Source of the DNA: Microglena sp. YARC
Lineage: Eukaryota; Chlorophyta; Chlorophyceae; Chlamydomonadales; Chlamydomonadaceae
Direction of reading: 5' to 3'
NCBI GenBank assembly: GCA_022414725.1
Contig: CM039464.1
Coordinates: forward strand, 16,303,444-16,367,443
Length of the DNA stretch: 64,000 nucleotides
Shown: piece by piece, positions 12,501 to 23,132 of the stretch
How positions within the stretch are numbered: the stretch's first letter is position 1
Layout: the number at the start of each line of letters is the position of its first letter
Program-made: the position numbers and the translations under genes
Notes under the pieces: model-generated
Told to the model about the DNA's origin: nothing
What the model saw: the letters and a program-made list of their open reading frames with translations, nothing else
The model's database searches: none

Positions 12501-15500
12501 TTGGAGTGGGGTTAGACAGGCTAGGCAGTTAGACAGTTGGACAGGTAGACAGTTAGACAGTTAGACAGTTAGATATTTAGACAGTGGTTAGACAGTTATA
12601 CAGGCTAGACATTCAAAGATTTGGACAGAGGTTAGACAGTTGGACAGTGCTTAGACAGTCGGAGAGTTGGACAGTTGGACTGTTGGGCAGTTAGACAGTT
12701 GGGCAGTTAGACAGTTCGGCAGCTAGGCAGTTAGACAGTTGGACAGTTGGGAAGTTAGACAGTTAGACAGTTATACTGGTAGGCAGTCAGGCAGTTAGAC
12801 AGTTAGACAGTTGGGCAGTCAGACAGTTGGATAATTGGACAGTTGGGCAGTTAGACAGTGGTTAGACAGGCTAGACAGTCAAAGAGTTGGACAGAGGTTA
12901 GACAGTTGGGCAGTGCTTAGACAGTCGGACAGTTGGACAGTTGGACTGTTGGACAGTTAGACAGTTGGGAAGTTAGATAGTTAGACAGTTCTACAGTAAG
13001 GCAGTCAGGCAGTTGGACAGTTAGACAGTTGGGCAGTCAGACAGTTGGATAGTTAGACAGTTGGGCAGTTAGACAGTGGTTAGACAGGCTAGACAGGCAG
13101 AGAGTTGGACAGAGGTTAGACATTTGGATTGTTGGAGAGAGGTAAGACAGGCTAGGCAGTTGGGCAGTTAGACAGTTGGACAGAGGTTAGAAAGTTGGAC
13201 TGTTGCAGAGAGGTTATAAATTTAGACAGGCTAGAGAGTTAGACAGTTGTACAGAGGTTAGGCAGTTGGACAGTTGGACAGTTAGACAGTCGGACAGAGG
13301 TTAGACAGTGGTTCAACAGGCTAGGTAGTTGGACAGATAGACAGTTGGACAGGCTAGGCAGTTGGACAGAGAGACAGTTGGGCAGAGGTTAGACAGTGGT
13401 TCAACAGGCTAGGTAGTTGGACAGATAGACAGTTGGACAGGCTAGGCAGTTGGACAGAGAGACAGTTGGGCAGAGGTTAGACAGTGGTTCAACAGGCTAG
13501 GTAGTTGGACAGATAGACAGTTGGACAGGCTAGGCAGTTGGACAGAGAGACAGTTGGGCAGAGGTTAGACAGTGGTTCAACAGGCTAGGTAGTTGGACAG
13601 ATAGACAGTTGGACAGGCTAGGCAGTTGGACAGAGAGACAGTTGGGCAGAGGTTAGACAGTGGTTCAACAGGCTAGGTAGTTGGACAGATAGACAGTTGG
13701 ACAGGCTAGGCAGTTGGACAGAGAGACAGTTGGGCAGAGGTTAGACAGTGGTTCAACAGGCTAGGCAGTTGGACAGATAGACAGTTGGACAGGCTAGGCA
13801 GTTGGACAGAGAGACAGTTGGGCAGAGGTTAGACAGTGGTTCAACAGGTTAGGCAGTTGTACAGATAGATAGTTGGGCAGAGGTTAGACAGTGGTTCAAC
13901 AGGCTAGGCAGTTTGACAGAGGTTAGACAGTTAGACAGTTGGACAGTTAGGCAGTGGTTATACAGGCCAGACAGTCAGACTGTTGGAAAGGTAGACAGTT
14001 GGACAGTTAGGCAGTTGGACAGCTAGACAGTTGGACAGTGGTTAGACAGGCTAGCCAGTCAGACAGTTGGACAGTTAGGCAGTTGGACAGCTAGGCAGTT
14101 GGACAGTGGTTAGACAGGCTAGCCAGTCAGACAGTTGGACAGTTAGGCAGTTGGACAGCTAGGCAGTTGGACAGTGGCTAGACAGGCTAGCTAGTCAGAC
14201 AGCTGGACATTTAGGCAGTTGGACAGCTAGGCAGTTGGACAGTGGTTAGACAGGCTAGCCAGGCAGACAGTTGGACAGTGGTTAGACAGGCTAGCCAGTC
14301 AGACAGTTTGACAGTTTGACAGTTGGACAGTTGGACAGTTAGACAGTGGTTACAACAAGGGTTTTAACCCTAATTATTAAATGATTCTGAAATAGTTGCT
14401 AAATTTAGTTTTCATCATGCCAGCCCAACCCTACTTATTATTAAATCATTCTGAAATAATTGGTGAATTTAGTGATGTAGGTGACCCGAGGAGAAGCTGC
14501 CTAACCCCTGCATACCGTGCTTTCCTGTTATACCATACAAAATGATATTGAAACAGTAAGAGTGCATTTTCATTTTATTGTGCGCATCTACAGGTGACCC
14601 GAGGAGAAGCTGCCTTACACCTGCATACCTTGTCTTCCTCTCGCTCATCTCATATAAAATGATTCTGAAACAGTGCGAATGCATTATTTATTTTATTGTG
14701 TACATCTACAGGTGACCCGAGGAGAAGCTGCCTTACACCTGCATACCGTGCTTTCCTGTCGTACCATATGAAATTATTCTGAAACAGTGAGAATGCATTA
14801 TTTATTTTATTGTATACATCTACAGGTGACCCGAGGACAAGCTGCCTGACGCCTGCATACCGTGCTTTCCTGTCATACCATGCATTATGATTCTGAAACA
14901 GTGTGAATTTATTGTCGATTTCATTTTATTCATAGACAGGTGAGCTGATGAGAAGCTGCCTGACGCCTGCATACCGTGCCTTCCTCTTGCTCTTCTCATA
15001 TAAAATGATTCTGAAACAGTGTGATTTTATAGTTGATTGAATTCATTTAACTTATTTTATTTATCTACAGGTGACCCGATGAGAAGCTGCCTGATGCCTG
15101 CATACCGTGCCTTCCTCTCGCTCATCTCATATAAAATGATTCTGAAACAGTGTGAATTTATTATTTGTTTAATTAATTTAATTTATTTAATTTATCTACA
15201 GGTGACCCGATGAGAAGCTGCCTGATGCCTGCATACCGTGCCTTCCTCTTGCTCATCTCATATAAAATGATTCTGAAACAGTGTGAATTTATTATTTGTT
15301 TAATTAATTTAATTTATTTAATTTATCTACAGGTGACCCGATGAGAAGCTGCCTGATGCCTGCATACCGTGCCTTCCTCTTGCTCATCTCATATAAAATG
15401 ATTCTGAAACAGTGTGAATTTATTATTTGTTTAATTAATTTAATTTATCTACAGGTGACCCGATGAGAAGCTGCCTGATGCCTGCATACCGTGCCTTCCT

Positions 15501-16556
15501 CTTGCTCATCTCATATAAAATGATTCTGAAACAGTGTGCATTTATTATTTGTTTAATTAATTTAATTAATTTAATTTATCTACAGGTGACCCGATGAGAA
15601 GCTGCCTGACGCCTGCATACCGTGCCTTCCTCTTTGTATGATCAATAATGTATGAAAATACATATGATACATAATGTATGAAAAGATATATGATTAAATG
15701 TATGAAAATATATCCCCACACACACATACTATTCTGTATTTTTGTCTACAGGTTACCCGATGAAAAGCTGCCTGCCGCCTGCATACCGTGCCTTCCTCTT
15801 GCTCATCACTGGAGTGATAGGCACCGCTGCTGGCGCCGTGTTTTGGGGGTGCAAGATGTACGCTCTTGTTGCGAAGCACGGATATCAGCACGGAACCAAG
15901 TGCGTTTTTAAATTTAAATTTGTATTTATTGTTTTTTTATTTTTTATTTTTAATGATTAATTCTGGATTAATTATTCATTTTTAATCATTAATTTACCCA
16001 GATTTACCTATTGATTGATTTATTTATTTTCACTCATAAACTGTACAGCATGTGCATGCTTCCCCTCCTTCAAGTTGTAGCCCACTAGGCACTGCTGACA
16101 GTCCTGTGTTATGGGGGTACAAGATGTACGCTCTTGTTGCCAAGCACGGGTATCAGGTATAAATAGGGCAATAGGGCAAATCATATGATGTTGACCAAGG
16201 ACGAGTATGATATCATATGATATCATGCACAAATCATATGATTTAACATCATATGATATGATGCCCCAGGCCAAAGTTACCTAGCCAGACCGCCGGCACC
16301 GTATGATATCATATGATATCATATTGTCGATCCCCAGGTATAAATCCGAGCATAAGGTCTAGAAAAACTTCCCAGATGCCCCCTGTGTGAACATTGTTTT
16401 CTTATGTTTTTATTTTGCAGGTGGGAGCTGGCCTGGGTTCCTGTGGCTCCTTTGGTGTTGTCACTGCTGTGCTTGCACACGCTGCATAGTTTCAACTCAA
16501 GTAGCTCAAACATAGAGCAGCTTCGTCGTCTGAAGTATAACTTCAAGAGGGTTTGA
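9592..16556 (+). CDS. Small multi-pass membrane protein of unrecognised family, four exons
   Basis: Proposed coding exons are 9592-9822, 10535-10631, 15752-15899 and 16421-16556, together 612 nt or 203 residues plus stop. Exon 1 gives a hydrophilic N terminus ending in EQEQLLYELERLQLQQSR, probably a short helix. Exon 2 gives RIFAILAALLASFYGYSAY, a membrane span. Exon 3 gives PPAYRAFLLLITGVIGTAAG, a second span, then KMYALVAKHGYQHGTK. Exon 4 gives WVPVAPLVLSLLCLHTLHSF, a third span, and a basic C terminus LRRLKYNFKRV. Donors are GTGTGT, GTTTGT and GTGCGT; acceptors are CTGCAG, CTACAG and TTGCAG. The weak point is exon 2: the better-looking GTGCGA donor at 10619 would break the frame, so either the GTTTGT donor at 10632 is used or an exon is missing from the 5.1-kb intron. 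I do not recognise the family. The exons share edge duplications with their introns, described separately. Confidence 0.6.
9697..10014 (+). repeat. Tandem duplication of the 3' part of exon 1 with its donor
   Basis: The 3' 126 nt of exon 1 plus intron start (9697-9880) are repeated from 9889. Both copies encode FDPVDSLL, DGPMDES, QEQLLYELE and LQLQQSRMWM and are followed by the same GTGTGTTGTG donor. Copy 2 differs at a few codons (LVGDG for LSEDG, K for E, Q for R) and cannot serve as an extra in-frame exon. Confidence 0.85.
10404..10545 (+). repeat. Duplication of the exon 2 acceptor
   Basis: The block from AATTAATAACTAATC through CCGCAGCGAATCTTTGCT (10404-10460) recurs at 10490-10545, where it leads into the real exon 2. 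The first copy reaches a stop after RIFAVLAV. Confidence 0.8.
10655..10750. repeat. GTTT microsatellite
   Basis: About 24 GTTT units with a few interruptions, directly downstream of exon 2 of the membrane-protein gene. The proposed GTTTGT donor lies at its upstream edge, which makes the exact splice site hard to place. Confidence 0.95.
10749..10800 (+). repeat. Copy of the SINE body module
   Basis: GCTCCCTTAATACCACGCCC followed by CACCAGGCGCTATCATTGCT is a third copy of the module at 30749 and 37000-37050. It lies between the GTTT microsatellite and the 40-bp array in intron 2 of the membrane-protein gene. Confidence 0.6.
10800..11400. repeat. 40-bp array in intron 2 of the membrane-protein gene
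   Basis: About 14 units of GCTACCCATAGTGTACTGTA followed by CTGTGTACTGTGGTGCTTGT, with early variants containing GTGGGGTGTACTGTGG. No coding or structural role is apparent. Confidence 0.9.
11562..11690 (-). repeat. Dispersed retroelement 3' end, copy 1
   Basis: On the minus strand, a segment with GCTAGCTCCCGCTTACGCGG and GGATGTTACAATTTCAATTT ends in a short CAATTT repeat. The same sequence with the same tail but different flanks occurs at 23487-23600, which suggests the 3' end of a non-LTR or SINE family. Confidence 0.5.
11830..12066 (-). pseudogene. Possible exon relic, duplicated, inside intron 2
   Basis: On the minus strand the segment reads NDELHKEVLWTASHTIASV and, after a frame shift, LNNTSKLSNMPLHHM followed by a GTAAGTTGG donor. 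The second half is repeated at 11835-11900 without the donor. The pattern loosely resembles an armadillo-type helix pair, but it is too short to assign. It could be an antisense nested exon, a relic, or chance. Confidence 0.25.
12060..14345. repeat. GTTAGACA/GTTGGACA array with an 88-bp higher-order unit
   Basis: Degenerate 8-9 bp units (TTAGACAG, TTGGACAG, GGCAGTT, GCTAGACAG) fill 2.3 kb. From about 13300 to 13850 they are organised in six near-identical 88-bp units containing GTGGTTCAACAGGCTAGGTA and GGACAGAGAGACAGTTGGGC. Elsewhere the order is irregular, so recent amplification is confined to that block. Confidence 0.92.
14481..15751 (+). repeat. Array of ten copies of the exon 3 acceptor and first ~55 nt of exon 3
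   Basis: Exon-like copies start at 14481, 14594, 14712, 14826, 14940, 15071, 15202, 15333, 15455 and 15586. The real exon 3 follows at 15752. Each has an acceptor (usually TCTACAG), then GTGACCCGATGAGAAGCTGC and GCATACCGTGCCTTCCTC. The copies then switch to an intronic block ending in ATTCTGAAACAGTGTG. Units are 113-131 bp, varying in AT-rich TTAATTAATT spacers. Only the last copy continues into the full exon. Confidence 0.9.
16050..16163 (+). repeat. Partial copy of the exon 3 end with a new donor
   Basis: 16090-16156 repeats part of exon 3 (TACAAGATGTACGCTCTTGT, then AAGCACGGGTATCAG) and is followed by GTATAAA, whereas in the real exon TATCAG is followed by CACGGAACCAA. The GTATAAA belongs to the target duplication of the MITE at 16164. 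Confidence 0.75.
16164..16336. mobile_element. hAT-like MITE with introner-like splice-site geometry
   Basis: The 173-bp element starts TAGGGCAA and ends GATCCCCA (inverted TGGGGATC), with a perfect 8-bp target duplication GGTATAAA at 16156-16163 and 16337-16344. The interior is rich in the palindrome ATGATATCATATGATATCAT. It lies in the last intron of the membrane-protein gene, directly after a partial copy of exon 3. The duplication makes CAG|GTATAAA at the left and CCCCAG|GTATAAA at the right, so GT...AG removal would erase it exactly. Confidence 0.75.
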
Positions 16557-16938
16557 TCGGCACTGTGCCTGAAGGATAACTTGAAGAGGGTTGTCAAGCA
16601 AAAGGATTGACCAGCGCGTCTTCTGAAGTATAACTTCACGAGGCTTTGACCCTCACTAAATCTCAAGGACAACTTGAAGAGGTTTGGCAAACAAAAGGAT
16701 TAACCGGCGCGTCGTCTGAAATATAACTTCAAGAGGGTTGACCGTCACTACGTCTGAAGGATAACTTGAAGAGGGTTGCCAAACAAAAGGATTAACCGGT
16801 GCGTTGTCTGAAGTATAACTTCAAGAGGCTTTAACCGGCACTGCGTCTCAAGGATAACTTGAAGAGGGTTGGCAAGCAAAAGGATTAACCGGCGCGTCGT
16901 CTGAAATATAACTTCACGAGGCTTTGAACGTCACTAAA
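16522..16938 (+). repeat. ~93-bp array copied from the end of exon 4
   Basis: About five units repeat the last coding bases (CGTCGTCTGAAGTATAACTT, CAAGAGG) and following sequence (GGATAACTTGAAGAGGGTTG, CAAAAGGATTAACCGG). The first contains the proposed stop codon at 16554-16556. The array ends at the Copia LTR. Confidence 0.85.
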
Positions 16939-17188
16939 TGAAGCTTTCCGGAGCTATGTGCAGCGCACAGTGACGAAGGGAAGTGGCGAGAGAATCTGAT
17001 CGTTACACTTGGATAAAGCATTCAGAGAATGCGCTAGGGAGAAGTAGGGAGAAAGCACGGTACCTCAGGGTACTGGCATGTATAGTGCGTGCCATAGCTG
17101 GCAGCGGCACTACAGTACAGTGCTACAGGGCGGGAGTCCTGTGCACTCTAAATCACTCTAGGTGAACCGGGGAAACCGGTGAATAACA
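16939..17188 (-). repeat. 3' LTR of the Copia element
   Basis: About 250 bp, beginning TGTTATTCACC and ending AAGCTTCA on the minus strand. It contains an extra internal block of about 65 bp compared with the 5' LTR. Confidence 0.85.
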
Positions 17189-17196
17189 TCCCCCCC
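17189..17196 (-). other. Polypurine tract of the Copia element
   Basis: GGGGGGGA on the minus strand ends exactly where the 3' LTR begins, the expected position of the plus-strand primer of an LTR retrotransposon. Confidence 0.7.
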
Positions 17197-17650
17197 AATT
17201 CCTGGTATTCTTCATATTGGAGAATTCTGGGAATTAGAGGAGTTAAAATTTAGAGGGACTGATAAGATTAAATCATATAAGTATAATAACTTGAACAGTT
17301 CAGGCATGCAAGGGGTTTCCTTGGGAACTGCCATGAATGTGCAGACTTAAGCTAAATAGAAGAAAGCAGTCAGTCATGATGCAATCAATCAATATCTAGG
17401 AAAATATTGAATCTGGATCTGTGAGGAAGGGCCTATAGGGGACTCATAGGAGTTGCTGGGAAGTTGCAGGAGATGATTCAAGAATAGCCTGTGAGGCAGG
17501 ATCTCTGTCCAGAAGTAAACTGAATAGAAGAAAGCAGTCAGTCATGATGCAATCAATCAATATGTAGCTAAAACTTGGATCTGGACCCGTCAGGAAAGTT
17601 CTAGAATGGACAGCATAGGAGCTGCAGGAAGCTGCAGGGAATCCACAGGA
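17197..17650. other. 3' non-coding interior of the Copia element
   Basis: Between RNase H and the polypurine tract. A block with GAAGAAAGCAGTCAGTCATG and ATGCAATCAATCAATAT occurs twice (about 17360-17400 and 17525-17570). No frame is recognised. Confidence 0.6.
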
Positions 17651-20600
17651 TTAATCAAGCTTGAGCTTTCCAGTGCAGCCAATCTGTTTTCTAAATGCAC
17701 AGAACTTGGATCTGGGCAGGGCTTTGGTGAGCATGTCAGCCATGTTGGCAGCAGTGGGAATCCAGTTGAGATTGATGCCTTCTTTCTTGGATTGCTCCTT
17801 GAGGAAGTAGAACCTGGTTTCCATATGCTTGAGCCTGGAGGAGAGCTTCTCTTGGTTCCATGCAGTGAGTGCAGCTTGGTTGTCACCATTAATGGTGAGA
17901 GCAGGGGGCATAGTACCTGTGGCAGAGAATTGGAGTTTCCTCAACCACATTCCTTCTTGGGCTGCAGAGGTGGCTGCCATGAATTCAGCTTCTGTGGCGG
18001 ACAGGGCAGTGGCAGATGCTTGGATTTTGGATGCCCATGAGATGGCACCCCCCTGGTTGAGGAAGACATACCCTGTTGTGGACTTCCTTGTGATAGGGCA
18101 AGCAGCATGGTCAGAGTCACAATAGCCAGTGAGGAGCTTCTTGGAGTGGGTGTAGGTGATCCCATGATCAGGGGTTTGGAGAGATACTTGAGGATGCCAG
18201 TTGCAGCTTCCATGTGGTCATGGAGGGGATGGGCACTGTGCCTGGCCAACCTGTTGACAGCTTGGGCAATGTCAGGTCTGGTGTTGACTGCCAGGTAGTT
18301 GAGGGATCCTACAATCTGAGCAAGGGGGAGACCAGTGTCTGGGGTATCCTTCTCAGGATAGGGGAGGGGAGCATCAGGTTGGAGTGGAATGGGGAACCTG
18401 GTACTGTTGGGCTCAGGGAGCATGCTGTGTGCTCTGAGTAGGTCTTGGATGAATCTGGACTGGCAGATGTGGAGTGTACCAGCAGTTGCATCTCTGGTGA
18501 TTTCGTAGCCTACAAACACAGATGGCTCACCAAGGTCTCGTGTCTTGTACAACTTCATGATGGTGGATTTGTACTGCTGGAGTATGTCCTTTTCAAAGGA
18601 CAGCAGGAGGAAGTCATCCACCCAGAGGAGGACCCATATGAGGGGTCTTGTTGTTGGGCCAGGGAGCAGAAATAGGCCTTGGTCAACATCAACTTCTCTG
18701 AAGCCAATGGCTGTCATGTCTTCCTTGACTTTGAGGTACCATTGGCGTGATGCTTGCTTCAGACCATAGAGGCATTTCCACATGCGGCACACTCTGTGGT
18801 CTCTTTCAAATTCCGGGGGTTGAGAGCAGTACAATTCCTCTTCTACTACTCCATTGAGGAATGCTGTAGTGACATCAAGTTGGGCGAGGTGTGCTGAGGG
18901 ATCTGCAGCCATGGATAGGATGTACCGGATGGTTGCATGTTTGGCAACTGGTGCAAAGACCTCATCATAATCCATGCCAGGGCGTTGGGCATAGCCTTTT
19001 GCTACTAAACGGGCTTTGTATCTCACAATCTGACCATCAACTCACTGCTTGATGTCAAAGACCCACTTGGTTCCAATGGATTTGGACCCATGTGGGAGTT
19101 CTGCTTACGTCCAGGTGTTCATTTCTGCTAGTGCTGCTAGTTCTTCATCCATGGCAGACTTCCATTCTTTTGCCTGTGGGCCAGCTAGTGCTTCTCTTTC
19201 GTTTTTGGGTATGACTATCTGGTCTGCAGCTAGAAATGCTAAGTATTGTGGTGCATGTCTTTCCCTGCCACTACGACGTGGCTGGGTCAGAGTGGTATCA
19301 GGTGGGGGAGTCAGAGCTTGTTGTGCAGGTGCATTTGTAAGTGATGCCATGAGGTTTGGAGGTTCAGCAGTGTGGGAGTGAGCAGGATTGTTTTCATTTC
19401 CTTGCACTACAGTGTCGTTGGGTTGCTGTGCGCTGTTTTGTGGGGGAATGGATCCTTGTTGGTGCATTGAACTAGGCATGTACCTAACATTGACATCTTC
19501 TGGTGATCCCCACTGTGGGGGTTTCTCTTGTTTTCTGGCCAGTCTGGCATTATATTCTGTTAAGGCTTTCAGTTCAGAGGGTGAGGTGTCATCCTCATCA
19601 GGTTCGATAGGGGTGTCTTCTTCATGCATGCCTAGTATACCAGCATCTGGGCCTGGAAGTCCTTTCTGTCCTGCAAGGTTCTCAAACTCATTGAAAGTGA
19701 TGTCTCTAGCCGCCTCTAGCATCAAAGATCTTGTGGTTGGAGTCAACGACTCTGTAAGCTTTTCTGATGTCTGAGAATCCAATGAGTCTGGTGATCTTGG
19801 CTGATGGCTCTGTAAGTAGTCTGAGTATCCAGATGGCTCTGTAAGTAGTCTGTAGTATTTGTAAGTAGTCTGTAGTATTTGTAAGTAGTCTGTAGTATTT
19901 GTAAGTAGTCTGTAGTATTTGTATGTAGTCTGTAGTATTTGTAAGTAGTCTGTAGTATTTGTAAGTAGTCTGTAGTATTTGTAAGTAGTCTGAGTATCCA
20001 GATGGCTCTGTAAGTAGTCTGTAGTATTTGTAAGTAGTCTGTAGTATTTGTAAGTAGTCTGAGTATCCAGATGGCTCTGTAAGTAGTCTGTAGTATTTGT
20101 AAGTAGTCTGTAGTATTTGTAAGTAGTCTGTAGTATTTGTAAGTAGTCTGTAGTATTTGTAAGTAGTCTGTAGTATTTGTAAGTAGTCTGTAGTATTTGT
20201 AAGTAGTCTGTAGTATTTGTAAGTAGTCTGAGTATCCAGATGGCTCTGTAAGTAGTCTGTAGTATTTGTAAGTAGTCTGTAGTATTTGTAAGTAGTCTGA
20301 GTATCCAGATGGCTCTGTAAGTAGTCTGTAGTATTTGTAAGTAGTCTGCAGTATTTGTAAGTAGTCTGTAGTATTTGTAAGTAGTCTGTAGTATTTGTAA
20401 GTAGTCTGTAGTATTTGTAAGTAGTCTGAGTATCCAGATGGCTCTGCAAGTAGTCTGAGTATCCAGATGGCTCTGTAAGTAGTCTGTAGTATTTGTAAGT
20501 AGTCTGTAGTATTTGTAAGTAGTCTGTATTATTTGTAAGTTGTCTGAGTATCCAGATGGCTCTGTAAGTAGTCTGAGTATCCAATGAGTCTGGTGATCTT

Positions 20601-22105
20601 AGCTGATGGTGCAAACTTCCATGTCCTGGATTTGGGTGCTATGTGAACGTATGCTGTGCATCCAATGGTTCTGAGGTGATCAATCTTAGGCTTGACTCCA
20701 CGGAACATTTCGTAAGGAGTTTTGTCTGAGTCAGAGGTAGGGCTTAGGTTTCTGAGGATGCTAGCATTCTTCACCATTTCAGCCCAGTATCTTTCAGGGA
20801 ATTTGGATGAGATGAGGAGGGCAGTGCTTCTGTCATGCAGTGTGCGATTGGGGCGTTCTGCTGCACCGTTGGTGGATGGATTGCCAGGGACTGTGAAGTT
20901 GAGAGTAATCCCTTTTTCTTGCACCAGTTTTGGAACTTAGTGCAGGTGTATTCGGTTGCATTGTCACAGAAAATAGTACCTATCTTATTTTCTATGAGAA
21001 CTTCATATCGTTCCAGTTCTTGGATGGTGTCTCTGGGTACTGTGTCTTTGGTTTTGTGGAATGTGACTATGGAATATTTAGAATGGTCATCTAGGATGCC
21101 TTGGAAATACAGGCTGCCATTCAAACTAGGTACTTTTATCTTTCCATTCTTGTCAATGTGGAGGATGGCCATGGGTCGTTTGGCACGTGTGTATGAGGTA
21201 GGATAAGGGTTCTTGTCCATTTTTGAGAGGACACATATTTCACAGGTATGCTTTTTCACTTTGTTGCAGGCTGTTGTGGTAACATCTGTGCCTGTGACCA
21301 TGTGTTCAGCTATGAGTCTAACTAAACTACTGTAGGCAAGGTGACCATATCTAATGTGGAGGAGTTCTGCTGTTTGATGTGTGGTTCTGGAAATGGCGGC
21401 CATAGCAATGTTGAGGCATGTCCCATGGATGAGAGTTCTGTCAGGCACAAGAACAGGAGTGAGGTAGAGATTTCTGTTCTTTGAGCCAGTGACCATTACC
21501 TTGTTGTTAATGGACATAGTGCAGGTATTTGAGTCAAAATTTACTGACATAGTAGGGTTTGATTTGATAGCTGCTGCCATGGACATCAGGTTGGGTGTTG
21601 CTGGGTCATCGTTGAGGTGGACATTCCTAAGGTTGTGAATCTTGCCATTTTCCCCTCGAATGAGGGCATTTCCAGATCTGCTAATGTAGGTATATCCTGA
21701 TGCAGTCTGAACCTTGATATGTGGTGAAATCGGTTGTATGTCAAACAGCATTGACAAATTCCCTGTCATGTGGGAAGTTGCTCCTGTGTCCATGAACCAG
21801 TTAACTGCCATTCGATCTGTGCGTGGGGATGCATTGAGTGCATACGATTGAGAATGAGATGTAGGGGAAGAAGAACGGGCTATGCTTTCATATGCGATGC
21901 AGTTGGATGCGACAGATGCGGCTGGTGCTTTTTTTTTTTTTTTTAGTTGTGAAAGGATTTTCACCCCAGGAGGTGGGTCTCCCGACACAAACCAGCGACA
22001 CGGAGGATTCAGTTCGAATGGTGGTGCCACTCCTACAATATGCAAAGTAGGCACACTTAGGGTTGGTGAGAGATACCAACCCACGACCAAACGAACATTC
22101 ACCAC
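17651..22105 (-). pseudogene. Copia pol remnant (PR-IN-RT-RH) with two frameshifts and two stops
   Basis: Protease motif WFMDTGATSHMTG lies near 21790. The pre-integrase zinc region (HIRYGHLAYSSL, CEICVLSKMDKNPY) and the integrase core follow, with the acidic residues in HIDKNG, FCDNATEY and NGAAERPNR. A frameshift near 20910-20925 separates the last of these from the first two. A 20-bp minisatellite then interrupts the frame at 20590-19800. Reverse transcriptase has RLVAKGYAQ, LDVTTAFLNG, LYGLKQAS and WVDDFLLL near 18620 in place of the usual YVDD. TAA at 19107-19105 and TGA at 19044-19042 break the frame before it. RNase H (ATEAEFMAATSAAQE, NMADMLTKALP) is reached by another shift near 18170. 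It cannot encode a working polyprotein. Confidence 0.88.
19800..20590. repeat. 20-bp minisatellite inside Copia pol
   Basis: Units of GTAGTCTGTAGTATTTGTAA, mixed with a 29-bp variant carrying GAGTATCCAGATGGCTCTG, form about 790 bp. The motif encoding AKITRLIG(Y/F)SD is present at both ends, so the array grew by duplication at that site. The minus frame stays open through it. Confidence 0.9.
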
Positions 22106-22387
22106 TACCCCTGTTGACCACGGCAGACAAGCTCCCTGCCATGGTCGTTAGAGGCGGAATCAAGGAGACATAACTAGAGAACCACCCGAGGGCAGAAATC
22201 CGACAGTACTTCCCTACAAGGTTTGCTTAGGGCCAGGATGCCAAAATACTGAGGAATCGAACCTCACCACCCCCTTCCTACTCTTGCAAGTAGGGTCGAT
22301 ACAGCAAGGGTACTGTAGATCACAAGGGATGTAGAACACACCACATTTGTAACTCAGCCTGCGTGTCCTGCGATCTAACGCCGCCCC

Positions 22388-22744
22388 CTAACCGCTAAGG
22401 TAAACCTCGGCAAGATAGGAAAAGAGCAATCTCCCGTGGAACTGTGGAACTTGTGTGGGAGGACTGAGCCGAGGGTTGGGTGTGATTTCGTATTTAGAGC
22501 TGAGGGAGGACAGAAGGTCTTCTGGATCATTGTGGTGCTTGTGGTCCTTGCGGATCGCATCAGACAGATGCGCAAGGATGTATTGGATTTGAAAACTAGG
22601 TATCTGGTGGGATCCAGGGGGAAAAAACTTTTCAGATACCTTTAGTTCAGCTTCCATAGCGTCGATCCAGTAGTCATAGAATTGTCCATGGAAGATGAAT
22701 GTAGGAGGAGGCTCGAAATGGTATCTGGAGGTGGGAGGTTGCAT
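22388..22744 (-). pseudogene. Copia gag remnant
   Basis: An open stretch of 118 residues with FHGQFYDYWIDAMEAELK and FQIQYILAHLSDAIRKDH resembles the N-terminal capsid-like region of Copia gag. It then hits stops. A cysteine-rich stretch near 22060-21960 (KCAYFAYCRSG) looks like a decayed zinc knuckle with the histidine and last cysteine lost. Frame is not continuous into the protease. The role would be particle assembly; this copy is dead. Confidence 0.6.
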
Positions 22745-23132
22745 TTCTGCAGGTCAATGGGAGGCGATTGAGAGCGGCGGATGTTGCGAGGCAACGGGAG
22801 GTGGGAGTAATGGAGGCGATTGAGAGCGGCGGAGGTTGCTGGGCAACGGTGTGGGAGAGGGAGGGGGGGGGGGGGGGGGGGGGGCGCAGTGGGGGTTGTT
22901 GTCTTGCGACGGCTGGAGGACAGCTTGTTGGCTCAGGGGAGCAAATCAATCCGGACGCGGATGATCGTGCACAGTGGTAGTTCCCAGGGGGGAAGGCAAT
23001 GTCACGGGGTTGGAGAGTTATCCTACTCGTCCTTCCGAAAGTTGAGATGAGCGCAAGGCAACAATCAAAATGTCCTTTGCTCGGCGTAGTACCGCAGCGA
23101 AGGCCAATCTAGCAATGAGGGGACCGTAACCT

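Noticed and set aside
22165..22400. Second tRNA-like or SINE-like insertion between Copia gag and pol
   Set aside because: GGTTCGATTCC and a TAGCGGTTAGGGG motif are present on the minus strand, but spacing and order do not give a tRNA-like fold and no target duplication is seen.
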